From: Nonomuraea candida
GTDB taxonomy: Bacteria; Actinomycetota; Actinomycetes; Streptosporangiales; Streptosporangiaceae
Direction of reading: 5' to 3'
Length of the DNA stretch: 24,731 nt
NCBI RefSeq assembly: GCF_000725485.1
Contig: NZ_JOAG01000076.1
Coordinates: forward strand, 1 to 24,731
Part shown: positions 1 through 7,327 of the stretch, piece after piece
Layout: each line of letters begins with the position of its first letter
How positions within the stretch are numbered: position 1 is the stretch's first letter
The notes under the pieces: generated by a model
Seen by the model: the letters and a program-made list of their open reading frames with translations, nothing else
The model's database searches: none
Told to the model about the DNA's origin: nothing
Position numbers and translations under genes: made by a program

Positions 1-174
1 GAACGAACGGGGAGCTATCTGGCCATACGCGGGGAGCCCGCTGGCCGTCAGTGGGGCATTATCTGGCCGCCTACGGGGAGCTTTTCACGGCCACCGTCAC
101 ACAAGAAGTACGGCGCGACCTTCACCCTCTCGCATCCGCAGACCGTCGAGTACTGGGCGCAGTCCTACGGCTGA
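1..174 (+). pseudogene. Unidentified C-terminal coding fragment at the window edge
   Basis: Frame 1 is open from the first base to a TGA at 172-174 and gives about 57 residues ending KKYGATFTLSHPQTVEYWAQ and SYG. The aromatic-rich ending reads like a real protein C-terminus, but I do not recognise the family. The DNA at 10-95 carries degenerate repeats of the form GGGGAGC..CTGGCC, so the upstream half may be repeat rather than gene. The N-terminus lies outside the window, so truncation cannot be judged. Confidence 0.25.
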
Positions 175-930
175 GCTGGCCACTGATCCGCCCCGCGTCC
201 GGCGTCACTGTCCGGGCACGTGGCGTGTCCCTCCGCGTGCGTGCTGGTTCTCACCGGCGCGCCTGCGGCCCATCACCCAAGGCCGAGCCGAGGCCGACCG
301 GCTGCCCATCTCCCCGCGCCGCATCCGAGCTGTTCCCGACGACATACCAGCCCAGAACCCGCTCCCGCAGACACTTACCGCTTAACCTGCAGAAACAGGA
401 TCACGCGAAGATCGATCCATACACCACATCCGTGGACGTGACCCCAAAGAGATCGTGCTGTCGAGGAGCCGGCTGACACGGGCCGGAGTGCCTGGTGTAC
501 CGGGGACGGTGCCGAGGATGTCGCGGCAGCCGATCAGATCCAGCCGGTGGAGTGCTGCGTGGACGGGTTGCGCCCGGCCCGCTCAGGTGACTGGAAGTTC
601 CTGGCCGGACCGCGATCGACCTGCTCTATGAGGTGGTGGCCCCGCTCGATCAGGCTGTCTCGGCTCGGTGGCCTCACGAGGTGGCGGGGGACGCAGCGCG
701 AGCGGATCGGCAGACGGCGACTGCCGCATGTCACAGCGGCAGGTGCTGTCTTGTCGTCAAGGGGCGACAGAAGGACAGCTCTGCCGGCTCCGGAGCTGAA
801 GGGGCGGGGACACCGCAAAGGGCAGCCTGCTGAACAAGACGAGGTGTGGGCGACCGCGTCCGGCTGCACGAGCGGTCGCCTCGCCGCGTGGTTTCCGGCG
901 CCGGCCAGACACGGGACAGGCAGAGGACGG
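175..930. other. Long stretch without a recognisable gene
   Basis: The open frames on both strands here are arginine- and proline-rich, overlap each other and resemble no family I know. The continuous plus-strand frame entering the kinase fragment from 547 has no DHp phosphoacceptor helix or sensor-domain character, so I regard it as chance open frame in GC-rich DNA. No RNA gene, repeat or insertion-sequence end is visible. It may be decayed sequence from the same events that produced the fragments downstream. Confidence 0.5.
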
Positions 931-1356
931 ATGACAGAAGAGACGGGCATGCGTGGGAAGAGGAACCTGGCCGAGATCGTCGGAGGCTGGCTTGCCGACT
1001 GGTCACGGTCCACCGGGATCACCGTTGAGACGTGGGCGTTGACCGGCGCCGACGTTCCGCCGCATGTCATGCGGGGGGTGTTGGAGGCAATACGTGAGGC
1101 GCTCGCCAACATTGAGCGCCACAGCGGCGCCCAGGTCGTGTCGATCGCGGTGACCTTGGGGCGCGGCGGATTGCGGATGACGGTCAGCGACGACGGCCGC
1201 GGGTTCGCCCCCGGACGGCCGGGAAGCGGCATCGTCCGGATGCGGGCGGCGTTCGCCGAGATCGGGGGTGCCCTCACGGTCCGCAGTGTTGAGGGTGCCG
1301 GCACCACCGTGACGGGAGTCGTGCCTTGGCTCCGGCCGAAGCCACCCGCAGCATAG
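931..1356 (+). CDS. Orphan HATPase domain, remnant of a NarL/DesK-type sensor histidine kinase
   Basis: The 141-residue product is almost exactly a histidine-kinase ATP-binding domain. The N box is EAIREALANIERHS (residues 53-66, Asn60), the G1 box is DDGRGF (87-92), a G2-like GSGIVRM follows at 98-104, and GAGTTV (122-127) precedes the final strand VTGVVPW. The order and spacing fit the compact HATPase of NarL/DesK-type kinases, which normally follows sensor and DHp (HisKA_3) segments. The phosphoacceptor histidine helix is absent, and nothing upstream encodes it in any frame. The ATG at 931 has AGAGGA a few bases upstream and begins just before the conserved region, so a stand-alone ATPase could be translated. 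No response regulator is nearby. The most likely reading is an N-terminally truncated kinase; an independent anti-sigma-like ATPase is less likely. Confidence 0.6.
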   Translation: MTEETGMRGKRNLAEIVGGWLADWSRSTGITVETWALTGADVPPHVMRGVLEAIREALANIERHSGAQVVSIAVTLGRGGLRMTVSDDGRGFAPGRPGSGIVRMRAAFAEIGGALTVRSVEGAGTTVTGVVPWLRPKPPAA

Positions 1357-1465
1357 ACCGGATCTCATGCGCGCTTCGTGCAGACCTCTCAGTCGTGAGG
1401 CTTGGGCTCGGCGCGACACGCCGCCTGGCATCTGCGCGTACGTGCCGGCAGGTGAGAGCCGGTGA

Positions 1466-1790
1466 GTGAAAAGTGGCCGCCTCGGAAGGGCTGCGGCGCA
1501 GCTTGCGGAGGACCTTCCAGCTCTTCAGCCGGATGTTCGCGCGTTCGCCAGTGCCGCGCAGCCTGGCGGGGGCAGGGTTGGCGCCTGCTTTGGGGACTCG
1601 GGCTCGTCCTTGCTCGACGCAGCGGGAAGACCATGGCGGCCTGAGGGACGGTCACCCCGTGCGCCTCGCAGACATCCGCGGTCCGGTTGACCCGCTCCAG
1701 CAGCTGCGGTCGGCGGGCGCGTAACTGGGCCAGAGCCGGATACCCGTCCCGCAAGGCGGCCTCGAAGCTCGGCCCGCTGACCGAGGCCGG
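1466..1790 (-). pseudogene. Aldo/keto reductase C-terminal remnant, frameshifted
   Basis: On the minus strand, residues SFEAALRDGYPALAQLRA and then LERVNRTADVCEAHGV and PQAAMVFPL match the late part of aldo/keto reductases of the D-threo-aldose dehydrogenase type. There a helix ending in VC..HGV precedes the A..FPL strand. After VFPL the frame is lost near 1630. A second frame carries GERANIRLKSWKVLRKL, resembling the terminal region (normally an R..V..N helix followed by LW..L). The catalytic Asp-Tyr-Lys-His residues lie in the missing N-terminal two thirds. No start codon or ribosome-binding site belongs to it. This is a broken 3' end, not a functional enzyme. The family call is moderately sure; the exact frameshift positions are approximate. 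Confidence 0.5.
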
Positions 1791-1900
1791 GGTCGTGCCG
1801 ACGCTGGTCTACCTGAACGTGGAACGGACCGGCCCCGGACGGGTGCGCGCCAGGGTCACCGGCCGTGGGCTGGTCAGTACCCTCCGTCACCGACTGTCGA

Positions 1901-2035
1901 TCACGACAAGGGCTGGAGCTTTTCGGGCGAGACTTGCAGTTGAATCACGCCGTCTTGAATCGACCGCGCCTGCCAGACGACCCAGTTCGGCCCGACCTCG
2001 CCGGCATCGATGGGCGCGAATGTCAGGTTGTAGCG
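1901..2035 (-). pseudogene. Unidentified protein C-terminus cut off at an MFS fragment
   Basis: The minus strand reads RYNLTFAPIDAGEVGP, NWVVWQARSIQDGVIQ and LQVSPEKLQPLS before a stop at 1901. The composition (Asn, Tyr, Trp, Ile, Gln) is unlike the arginine/proline-rich noise frames around it, and it looks like a genuine protein end. I do not recognise the family. Upstream of about 2035 the same strand becomes antisense to a clear MFS membrane protein, so the 5' part of this gene was lost at that point. Confidence 0.35.
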
Positions 2036-2842
2036 CTGGGTGCTCCGCTGGGCACTCTCATCGGCGACGCATGGGGCTGGCAGACGGCCATCTGGTCCGT
2101 CGCCGCAGTCGCCGCCCTCGTCGCGGTCGTCATCGCCGTGCTGCTGCCGCCCATCAGACTCGATCAGGGCGCGAGCATGCGGCAACGCATCGCGCCGTTG
2201 ACGGACCAGCGGGTCCTGCGGGTCCTGCGGGTCCTGATCGTCACACTGCTGGCGTTCATCGGCATCTTTCTTCCCTTCACGTACATGAGCGCGGTCTTCG
2301 CGCCGGCGATCGGCGGCGAGCCGGCCAGACTCGCGCTCCTGCTGCTGGTGTTCGGAGTCGCGGCCACGGCCGGCAACCTGACGGCCGGCTCGCTGAGCGA
2401 TCGGTACGGCTCACGACACGTCGTCGTCGCCGCCACCGTGGGCGTAGCCGTGGTGTGCGTGATCATGCTCACGGTTCAGCAGGTCTTCATCCTCGTGGCG
2501 ATCACACAAGCGCTCAGCGGCGTCGTGTCGTACTCGGTCATGGGACCTCAGCAGCATCGGATCATCGCCTGCGCGGCTGCTGAAAGCGCGTCGCTCGTGA
2601 CCTCGCTGAACACCTCCGCCGCCTACCTCGGCAACTTCCTGGCCGGAAGCATCGGCGCGGTCGTCCTCACCACCACCGGCTCCGCGCCCCTCCTGCTGCC
2701 CATCGCCGCGGCCTTCGCCGCCTTCGCGGCGCTCCTCGCCTGGCAGCTACCGGGATCCGCCTCCAGTACGCGCCAGGAAGCCCTCCACAAGACCGGCGAG
2801 ACGACCACCACACCGCCGCGGCGGGAACCTTCGACACGATGA
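2028..2842 (+). pseudogene. MFS transporter, N-terminal part missing
   Basis: From about 2028 the plus strand encodes a convincing MFS half. GAPLGTLIGDAWGWQTAIW is the motif leading into TM6. It is followed by a hydrophobic helix and a cytoplasmic loop, then six further helices with the GSLSDRYGSR motif (DRxG type, between the eighth and ninth helices of such proteins) and a polar tail after LLAWQLPG. Length and motifs fit DHA1-type drug/sugar exporters of about 400 residues, of which the first five helices are missing. The open frame continues upstream to 1865, but that part is antisense to another gene remnant and is not membrane-like. A 9-bp unit GGGTCCTGC is repeated almost three times in frame at 2211-2236 (RVLRVLRVL). 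I interpret this as a truncated, non-functional gene. Confidence 0.6.
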
Positions 2843-2966
2843 CCTGCAAGCGCACCTCGAACACGTTGCATGGGTCGTCGCGTGGTGAGCACGAGCGGAC
2901 TGCGGTCCGGAGACCACCCTGCATGCCCGTAACGATGAGGGGATCGGACAGAGGAAGATGATAGTT

Positions 2967-3026
2967 ATGACCATTCTGGTATCCGGCGAGGAGCCCTCGT
3001 CCGCGCGTCACTTCGAGCTCGCGTGA
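2967..3026 (+). CDS. Possible 19-codon leader ORF coupled to the FMN reductase gene
   Basis: ATG at 2967 follows a purine-rich GAGGAAG (2951-2957) and opens a 19-codon frame, MTILVSGEEPSSARHFELA. Its TGA (3024-3026) overlaps the ATG of the next gene (TGATG). That arrangement would couple translation of the reductase to this short frame and would explain why the reductase start lacks a good Shine-Dalgarno sequence of its own. The opening residues resemble the start of an NAD(P)-binding protein (MTILVTGATG-like), so this could instead be the stub of a deleted gene. No homologue is recognised. Confidence 0.3.
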   Translation: MTILVSGEEPSSARHFELA

Positions 3027-3571
3027 TGCGCAGATTCCTCTTCCTCCTGGGCAGCGCTCGACAGGGCGGCAACGCCGAGACCTTGGCCAGACGCGCCGCC
3101 GATCAGCTCCCTGCGAGCGCCCGGCAACGCTGGCTCCATCTGGACGACCACCCGCTCCCGCCCTTCCGAGACATCCGCCACGTGGGCGGCGGCGCCTACC
3201 CGCCTCCGGAGGGCAACGAGAAGGTGCTCATCGAGGCAACCCTCGACGCCACTGACCTGGTGATCGTCTCTCCGCTCTACTGGTACAGCGTCTCCGCCAC
3301 CACCAAGCTCTACCTGGACTACTGGTCGGGGTGGATGCGTGTGCCCGGGTACGACTTCAGGAAGCGGATGGGCGGGAAGACGATGTGGGCCGTGACCACG
3401 ATCAGCGAGGAGGATCAGTCGGTTGTGGACCCACTCGTGGGGATGTTGCGGCGGTCGGGGGAGTACTTCGGCGGCCGGTGGGGCGGCGCCCTGGTCGGTT
3501 ACGCCAACCGTCCGGGTGACATCCTGCGGGACGTGGACGCCTTGGAACGCGCGAAGACCTTCTTCACCTGA
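3026..3571 (+). CDS. NAD(P)H-dependent FMN reductase / flavodoxin-like oxidoreductase
   Basis: The 181-residue protein has the flavodoxin-like fold of NADPH-dependent FMN reductases. A first strand, RRFLFLLGSARQGGNAE (3-18), contains the FMN-phosphate loop GSxRxxxN. SPLYWYSVSATTKLYLD (82-98) is the flavin/substrate loop typical of the family, and KTMWAVTTISEE (118-129) matches the third flavin-contact strand. Such cytosolic enzymes use NAD(P)H to reduce FMN, quinones or nitro compounds. Length is normal and the gene looks intact. A GTG at 3023 is an alternative start, but the ATG at 3026 overlaps the stop of a short upstream frame. It stands alone between two degenerate MFS genes, so its partner pathway is unknown. 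The substrate cannot be inferred. Confidence 0.85.
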   Translation: MRRFLFLLGSARQGGNAETLARRAADQLPASARQRWLHLDDHPLPPFRDIRHVGGGAYPPPEGNEKVLIEATLDATDLVIVSPLYWYSVSATTKLYLDYWSGWMRVPGYDFRKRMGGKTMWAVTTISEEDQSVVDPLVGMLRRSGEYFGGRWGGALVGYANRPGDILRDVDALERAKTFFT

Positions 3572-3990
3572 CCATCCTCCGATCCCTTGCCTTTCGGACG
3601 CCCGGCTCTTGGAAACCACTCGCCGGTCGTGCGAGTCGCGCGGGCGACCTGCGGGACGGATTGACCGCGGGCGGAGCCGGCGCGTCTCGGGCTTGCGGTG
3701 CAGCTGTGCGCGCTGCCATGGCTCGGGTTCGTCCCAACGACCTTGAGGAGGCGCCGCAGGCGGCGCTGTTGCGGCTGTCCTCGCAACTGACGGTGTTCCG
3801 GGGCGCTGGAGTTCTACGCGGCCGGCCTCCGGAAACGCCCGCAGACCCGAAGTGATCAGTCGAAGCCGGTGATGCGGTACGCAACCTGCCGGTGGCGGCG
3901 ATCAGTGTCCGTGTCCCGCTGCGGCTCGCAGGGCGGAGGCGAAGGTGCGCAGCGCCCTGCGAGCGGCCGGCTCGGACGCGCGGGATCTCA
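3572..3990. other. No recognisable gene
   Basis: Between the reductase stop and the DHA2 transporter remnant no frame on either strand shows a conserved domain. A minus-strand stretch around 3905-3980 reads AARRALRTFASALRAAAGHG before a stop and has the look of a protein C-terminus, but it is too short and low-complexity to assign. No clear terminator hairpin follows the reductase gene. Confidence 0.45.
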
Positions 3991-3996
3991 GGACGA

Positions 3997-4450
3997 CGCC
4001 TGCAGTACTACTGGTGGGGCGCGGTGTTCCTGCTCGCCCTTCCGGCCGTGGCCCTGCTGCTGGTCACCGGCCCCTTCCTGGTTCCCGAAGCTCGCGCTTC
4101 GGCTTCCGGGCGACTGGACGCGATCAGTGTGCTCCTGTCGCTGCTGACTCCTCTGACGATCGGGTACGGCATCAAGGATCTCGCCGTGCGCGGCCTTGCC
4201 CTGCCGCCCGTCGGCGTTCTGGCCGCGGGCCTGCTGATCGGCACCGTCTTCGTACGCCGCCGGCGGCGGCTGGCCAACCCGCTCCTGGACCTGGGATTGT
4301 TCCGGATCCCCGCCTTCGCCGCCGTAGCCGTCACAGGCATGGTGCTGGTGGGGAATCGTGTTGTTCGGGACCAGCCTGCTCATCGCGCTCGCCCTGCTGC
4401 CCCTGACCCTGCGGCGCGCCACCCCGCCGCAACCACCGAGCCGGCCCGGA
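3997..4450 (+). pseudogene. DHA2-family MFS exporter remnant with an internal deletion
   Basis: The plus strand begins abruptly at WWGAVFLLALPAVALL. It continues through LVTGPFLVPEARASASGRLD, a helix pair, and the cytoplasmic FVRRRRRLANPLLDLGLFR motif characteristic of 14-helix QacA/SmvA-type (DHA2) proton antiporters, then enters the next helix (AFAAVAVTGMVL, about 4310-4345). There the frame changes, and the sequence jumps to a final helix, VLFGTSLLIALALLPLTL (about 4358-4411), followed by a Pro-rich tail. About six N-terminal helices and roughly TM10-TM13 are missing, so it cannot encode a working transporter. No start site fits. The deletion joint lies near 4345-4357, where both reading frames meet. 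Confidence 0.6.
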
Positions 4451-4622
4451 CAGGCTGCCACGACGCCCACCCCGGCGCTCGACCGACCGGGGTCATCACG
4501 TTGGGACGTGCGGCTCGTCAAGGTGGCCCGGGCCGTAGTCCGGCAGGTCGGCCGGCTCATCCACGGCGTCGCCGCGCGCGCCACCTCGCGCGGCCTCGTC
4601 CAGAAGGTCCGGCAGAGGTGTG

Positions 4623-5447
4623 TCACGCCCGGCGGCTCAGGGCGCCGCCGAGGAACCGGATCGCGTCCCTGGTCCGGGTCTCCGCGGCGGGGCCGACGTG
4701 TCCGGCCCCCTCGACGAGGCGGAATTCGTGCGGGATGGCGAGCTCCTTGAGGACGTCGTGCAGGTAGGCCGCGCCGTCGTACAAGAAGTACTCGTCGGCC
4801 GCGCCGCAGTCCACCAGGATCGGCAGGGCGGCGCGGCGGATCCGCTCGGCGTTGGCGCGGGCCCTGCCGTACACGGAGTTGCGGGTGTAAGCGGCGGCGT
4901 CCCCGGTTCCGCGTCCCATGGCGCGGTGAAGCTCGCCCAGGACTGAGGGGATGTTCTTCTCGGGGACGTCATGCGGTGTCTCACCGGGGAAGACGGCGGG
5001 TGAGATGGCGGCGACGGCGGCGAAGCGCTCCGGGGCGCCGAAGGCCACGTTGAGCCCGCCGAATCCGCCCATGGACGCGCCTATGAGCGCCGTCGCGGTG
5101 AACGGGCCGTAGGTCTTCGCCAGGTGCTCGGGGAACTCGTCGGAGATCAACGTCTCCCAGGCCGCGCCGCCGGGCCAGTCGAGGTAGAAGCCGCCCGCCG
5201 TGGGCGTGCTGGGACACGCGATCACCGCGCGGGGGAACTCGCCCCGCTGGAGGAGATCGTCGTAGAAGGGCCGCGCGAGTTCCAGCGACTTCGACGACGA
5301 CATCGCGCCGTGCAGGTGAAGGACGAGTGGGAGCCGTTCTTCCTCCTGCCGGTCGGCGGGAACGAGCACCTGGAACTCGACCTCCTGACCGACAGAGGCC
5401 GCGGCGAAGTGCTCTTTGACGATACGCATGTGAATGTCCTCGATCAT
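4623..5447 (-). CDS. Alpha/beta-hydrolase esterase (esterase D / feruloyl-esterase-like)
   Basis: This is a 274-residue alpha/beta hydrolase. LVLHLHGAMS (41-50) supplies the oxyanion HG motif, ALIGASMGGFG (120-130) is the nucleophile elbow with Ser125, the acid is probably Asp218 (CGAADEY), and the catalytic His is His250 in VEGAGH. The order and the Gly-Gly after the nucleophile resemble tributyrin/feruloyl esterases and EsteraseD-like proteins that hydrolyse acyl or aryl esters. There is no signal peptide, so it is cytosolic. The ATG at 5447 is used; the in-frame ATG at residue 7 (MRIVKEH) is an alternative. It is transcribed away from a TetR gene across a 56-bp gap with operator repeats, so TetR control is likely. 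The substrate is unknown. Confidence 0.85.
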   Translation of the reverse strand: MIEDIHMRIVKEHFAAASVGQEVEFQVLVPADRQEEERLPLVLHLHGAMSSSKSLELARPFYDDLLQRGEFPRAVIACPSTPTAGGFYLDWPGGAAWETLISDEFPEHLAKTYGPFTATALIGASMGGFGGLNVAFGAPERFAAVAAISPAVFPGETPHDVPEKNIPSVLGELHRAMGRGTGDAAAYTRNSVYGRARANAERIRRAALPILVDCGAADEYFLYDGAAYLHDVLKELAIPHEFRLVEGAGHVGPAAETRTRDAIRFLGGALSRRA

Positions 5448-5479
5448 GGGCCGCTCGTGGGCGGCAGTGGCCGGATAAG

Positions 5480-5509
5480 TTCCAGCATGGTAAATTTTCC
5501 ATCATGGTA
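5480..5509. promoter_or_regulatory. Tandem operator repeats in the esterase/TetR divergent gap
   Basis: TTCCAGCATGGTA (5480-5492) and TTCCATCATGGTA (5497-5509) differ at one base and start 17 bp apart. Each has CCAN..ATGG dyad character. Between them ATGGTAAATTTTCCAT (5487-5502) is itself a near-palindrome (7 of 8 pairs). The second copy contains the TetR ATG (5504-5506). This is the expected geometry for a TetR repressor that binds as dimers and blocks both divergent genes, including its own. Binding is inferred. Confidence 0.6.
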
Positions 5510-6112
5510 AAAGAAGGGCTCCGGGAGCGCAAGCGAGCAGAGACGCGGCAGCGCATCTCCGACTGCGCGACCCGCCTGTTCGAACGTGACGGCTTCGAGA
5601 ACGTCACGCTGGCGCAGGTCGCGCAGGCGGCCGACGTCTCGGTGAAGACGGTGGTGAACTACTTCGGCGCGAAGGAGGACCTCTTCTTCGACGCCGAACC
5701 GGCAATCCTCGACGCCCTGGTCGACTCGCTCGGCAACCGCGGCCCGGCGTCACCGACGGCCGCCCTGCGCCCTCTCCTCATGGACGGCCCGCTGCTCACC
5801 GCCCCGTGTCCGTGGAGCGACCTTACGCCCGGCCTCTGGGAGGCGGGTCGCGTCTGGGCCCGGTGCGAGCAGGGCTCGCCCACCCTGCGCACACGCCGGG
5901 CGGCGATCCTCAAGTCATGGCTGCGGCCTCTCGCGCAGGCCAGCGGCTCGCTGCCGTGGGCCGCTCTGATGGTCGGCGCCCTGATCCTCCGCCACGACCT
6001 TCTCCACCAGGGGCTCCTCGACGGCTCCACCCCTGCCGAGGTCGAGCGCCGCTTCAAGCAGACCCTCGGCCACACCCTCGACGCCCTCGACCGCGCCTTT
6101 CCCTCCGCCTGA
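5504..6112 (+). CDS. TetR/AcrR-family transcriptional regulator
   Basis: The 202-residue protein starts with a classic TetR DNA-binding domain. RQRISDCATRLFERDGFENV (15-34) is followed by the helix-turn-helix TLAQVAQAADVSVKTVVNYF (35-54) and the GAKEDL cap. The C-terminal all-helical part (about 65-200) is the ligand/dimer domain, and its effector is unknown. The start ATG at 5504 lies inside an operator-like repeat, which argues for autoregulation and very short 5' leaders. It is divergent from the esterase gene, the probable main target; TetR neighbours of hydrolases often sense the ester or its product. The gene appears intact, and I see no obvious terminator after it. Confidence 0.88.
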   Translation: MVKEGLRERKRAETRQRISDCATRLFERDGFENVTLAQVAQAADVSVKTVVNYFGAKEDLFFDAEPAILDALVDSLGNRGPASPTAALRPLLMDGPLLTAPCPWSDLTPGLWEAGRVWARCEQGSPTLRTRRAAILKSWLRPLAQASGSLPWAALMVGALILRHDLLHQGLLDGSTPAEVERRFKQTLGHTLDALDRAFPSA

Positions 6113-6176
6113 CCTGTACGCGCTCGCCTATCGCCGGGCCTCGCCGTAGAGGGGATGCCCGCCGTTCGGAGGGCGA

Positions 6177-6425
6177 TCAGGGCAGGGGGTGCGGCAAGGC
6201 AAGGGTCTCCGCCCGTTCCGGTGTGCCGGCCTTCGTGACGATGGCGTGTGCGCGCCGCCAGGCCGGCCGGGCCGCGCCCTCTCTTCCCGTCGCCTTGAAC
6301 GCATGCCCCACAGTGATCAGCGTTCTGGCTCGCGCGAGCTGCTGCCCGGTTCGCCGGAACACCCGCAGCGCCTCCTCGCCGTGCTCCTCGCAGGAGACCA
6401 GATCGCCCAGACATCCCGCTCCGGG
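6177..6425 (-). pseudogene. TPR-repeat C-terminus, probably of an AfsR/SARP-like or TPR regulator
   Basis: The minus strand reads CLGDLVSCEEHGEEALRVFR, then ARTLITVGHAFKATGREGAA, then PAWRRAHAIVTKAGTPERAE before a stop at 6177. The spacing of Gly, Ala, Leu and A.....G...A fits one and a half tetratricopeptide repeats, with the EEALRVFRRTG..L segment typical of the C-terminal TPR array of SARP/AfsR-type regulators and of bacterial kinesin-light-chain-like TPR proteins. The coding sense stops near 6425, where the opposite strand becomes the integrase fragment. The N-terminal DNA-binding and NTPase domains would have lain beyond that point and are gone. The assignment is to the repeat type; the parent family is an inference. 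Confidence 0.5.
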
Positions 6426-6979
6426 AGAAGACCCTGTGGCGGATGCTCTATGAAACGGCGGCCCGGGCCGCGGAGATCCTGGCGCTCAACGTCGAAGACC
6501 TCGACCTGGAGCACCGGCGTGCTCCTGTTCGGTCCAAGGGCGGCGCAATCGAGTGGGTGTACTGGGACACCGGCACCGCCCACCTGCTACCCCGGCTCCT
6601 CCGGCTCCCGGACGGCACCACGCGTACGCACGGCCCGCTGTTCCTGTCCGAACGCCGCCCGGTCCCGGCCCGCCGTCCTGCGGCCGCCGGCATCTGCCCG
6701 CACACCGGCCGCGCCCGCCTCGGCTACGACCGCGCCCGCCTCGGCTACGACCGCGCCCGCGTCCTGCTGGAGAAATACGCCGGCCTCGACCTGCACCACC
6801 TCCGCCACAGCGCCGCCACAGCGCCGCCACCCACCCACCTCGGCGAAGTCCCCCTGCAGCTCATCATGGGCAAGACCCGCCACAAGAACCTCCGCACCGC
6901 CCTGCGCTACGTCAAGCCTGGAGCAGAGGCCATCGCCGCCGTCACCGAGCGCCTTGCTCCACCCCGGCGCCGACACTGA
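6404..6979 (+). pseudogene. Tyrosine recombinase (phage-type integrase), catalytic half only
   Basis: From about 6404 the frame reads PDIPLREKTLWRMLYETAAR and continues with AAEILALNVEDLDL, matching the start of the tyrosine-recombinase catalytic domain with the first catalytic Arg in ETAAR. LDLHHLRHS carries the HxxR motif, GKTRHKN supplies the later His, and the nucleophile is Tyr in LRTALRYVKPGAE. The SAM-like N-terminal core-binding domain (about 100 residues) is missing. The first in-frame ATG is 6443, inside the catalytic domain. Two tandem duplications distort it: LGYDRAR is doubled, and APPPT is inserted straight after HLRHSAAT. The family normally integrates or inverts DNA at specific sites. 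With no DNA-binding domain this copy should be inactive. Confidence 0.65.
6710..6751 (+). repeat. 21-bp in-frame tandem duplication inside the integrase remnant
   Basis: Two identical 21-bp units (6710-6730 and 6731-6751), starting CGCGCCCGCC and ending GGCTACGAC, are followed by the first nine bases of a third. They encode LGYDRAR twice, where related integrases have one copy. The change is in frame and lies just before the HxxR motif. Confidence 0.85.
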
Positions 6980-7310
6980 TCTCGGGCTGTTCCGAGGTGT
7001 TGCTTGGACGCCTCGTAGCGCCGTGATCCTTCGAACGCCAGATCCGGAACGGAATATCACGCCAGGCCGCTTCCGCCCGACCCGCTAACGCGATTTCCGT
7101 GCGTGTGCTGCTCAACCCCCGAACCCTGCTGCTGGGCCAAGCAGCGGTCGAAGATGCTCCTCCCGTTCGACAGCCGGCGTTGGGCCATCGGATATCTGAT
7201 GCCGGTGATCGCGTGCGGTATTGGACGGTGCGGGAAGCGCGCGGTGACGATGTGATCTCGGCCCCTGGCGCGCCGCCGCCCGGGTCTTCTCGCGCCTTCC
7301 CCGATCCCTT
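6980..7310. other. Intergenic stretch upstream of the MFS operon, no gene seen
   Basis: Frames on both strands are short or compositionally implausible. The last bases (7311-7316, GAGGAG) are the ribosome-binding site of the transporter gene. The promoter of the 7328-9863 operon should lie here, but I could not single out a convincing -35/-10 pair. The region is somewhat less GC-extreme around 7040-7210. Confidence 0.45.
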
Positions 7311-7327
7311 GAGGAGTCGAACGCGCC

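Noticed and set aside
547..930. N-terminal extension of the HATPase frame
   Set aside because: The frame is open but Arg/Trp/Gly-rich with no sensor, DHp or phosphoacceptor features, while ATG 931 starts just before the conserved domain.
534..1307. Long minus-strand open frame opposite the kinase fragment
   Set aside because: It is antisense to a clear HATPase domain and is Pro/Arg/Ser-rich without motifs; long antisense frames are expected at this GC content.
4460..4622. Acidic minus-strand tail (LPDLLDEAARGG, DEPADLPDYGPGHLD) beyond the esterase stop
   Set aside because: It is out of frame with the esterase, has no start and matches no known family; it could be a gene end but cannot be supported.
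6177..7000. Functional integrative element with attachment sites
   Set aside because: The recombinase has no DNA-binding half, there is no excisionase, and I found no tRNA gene or direct repeats that could be att sites.
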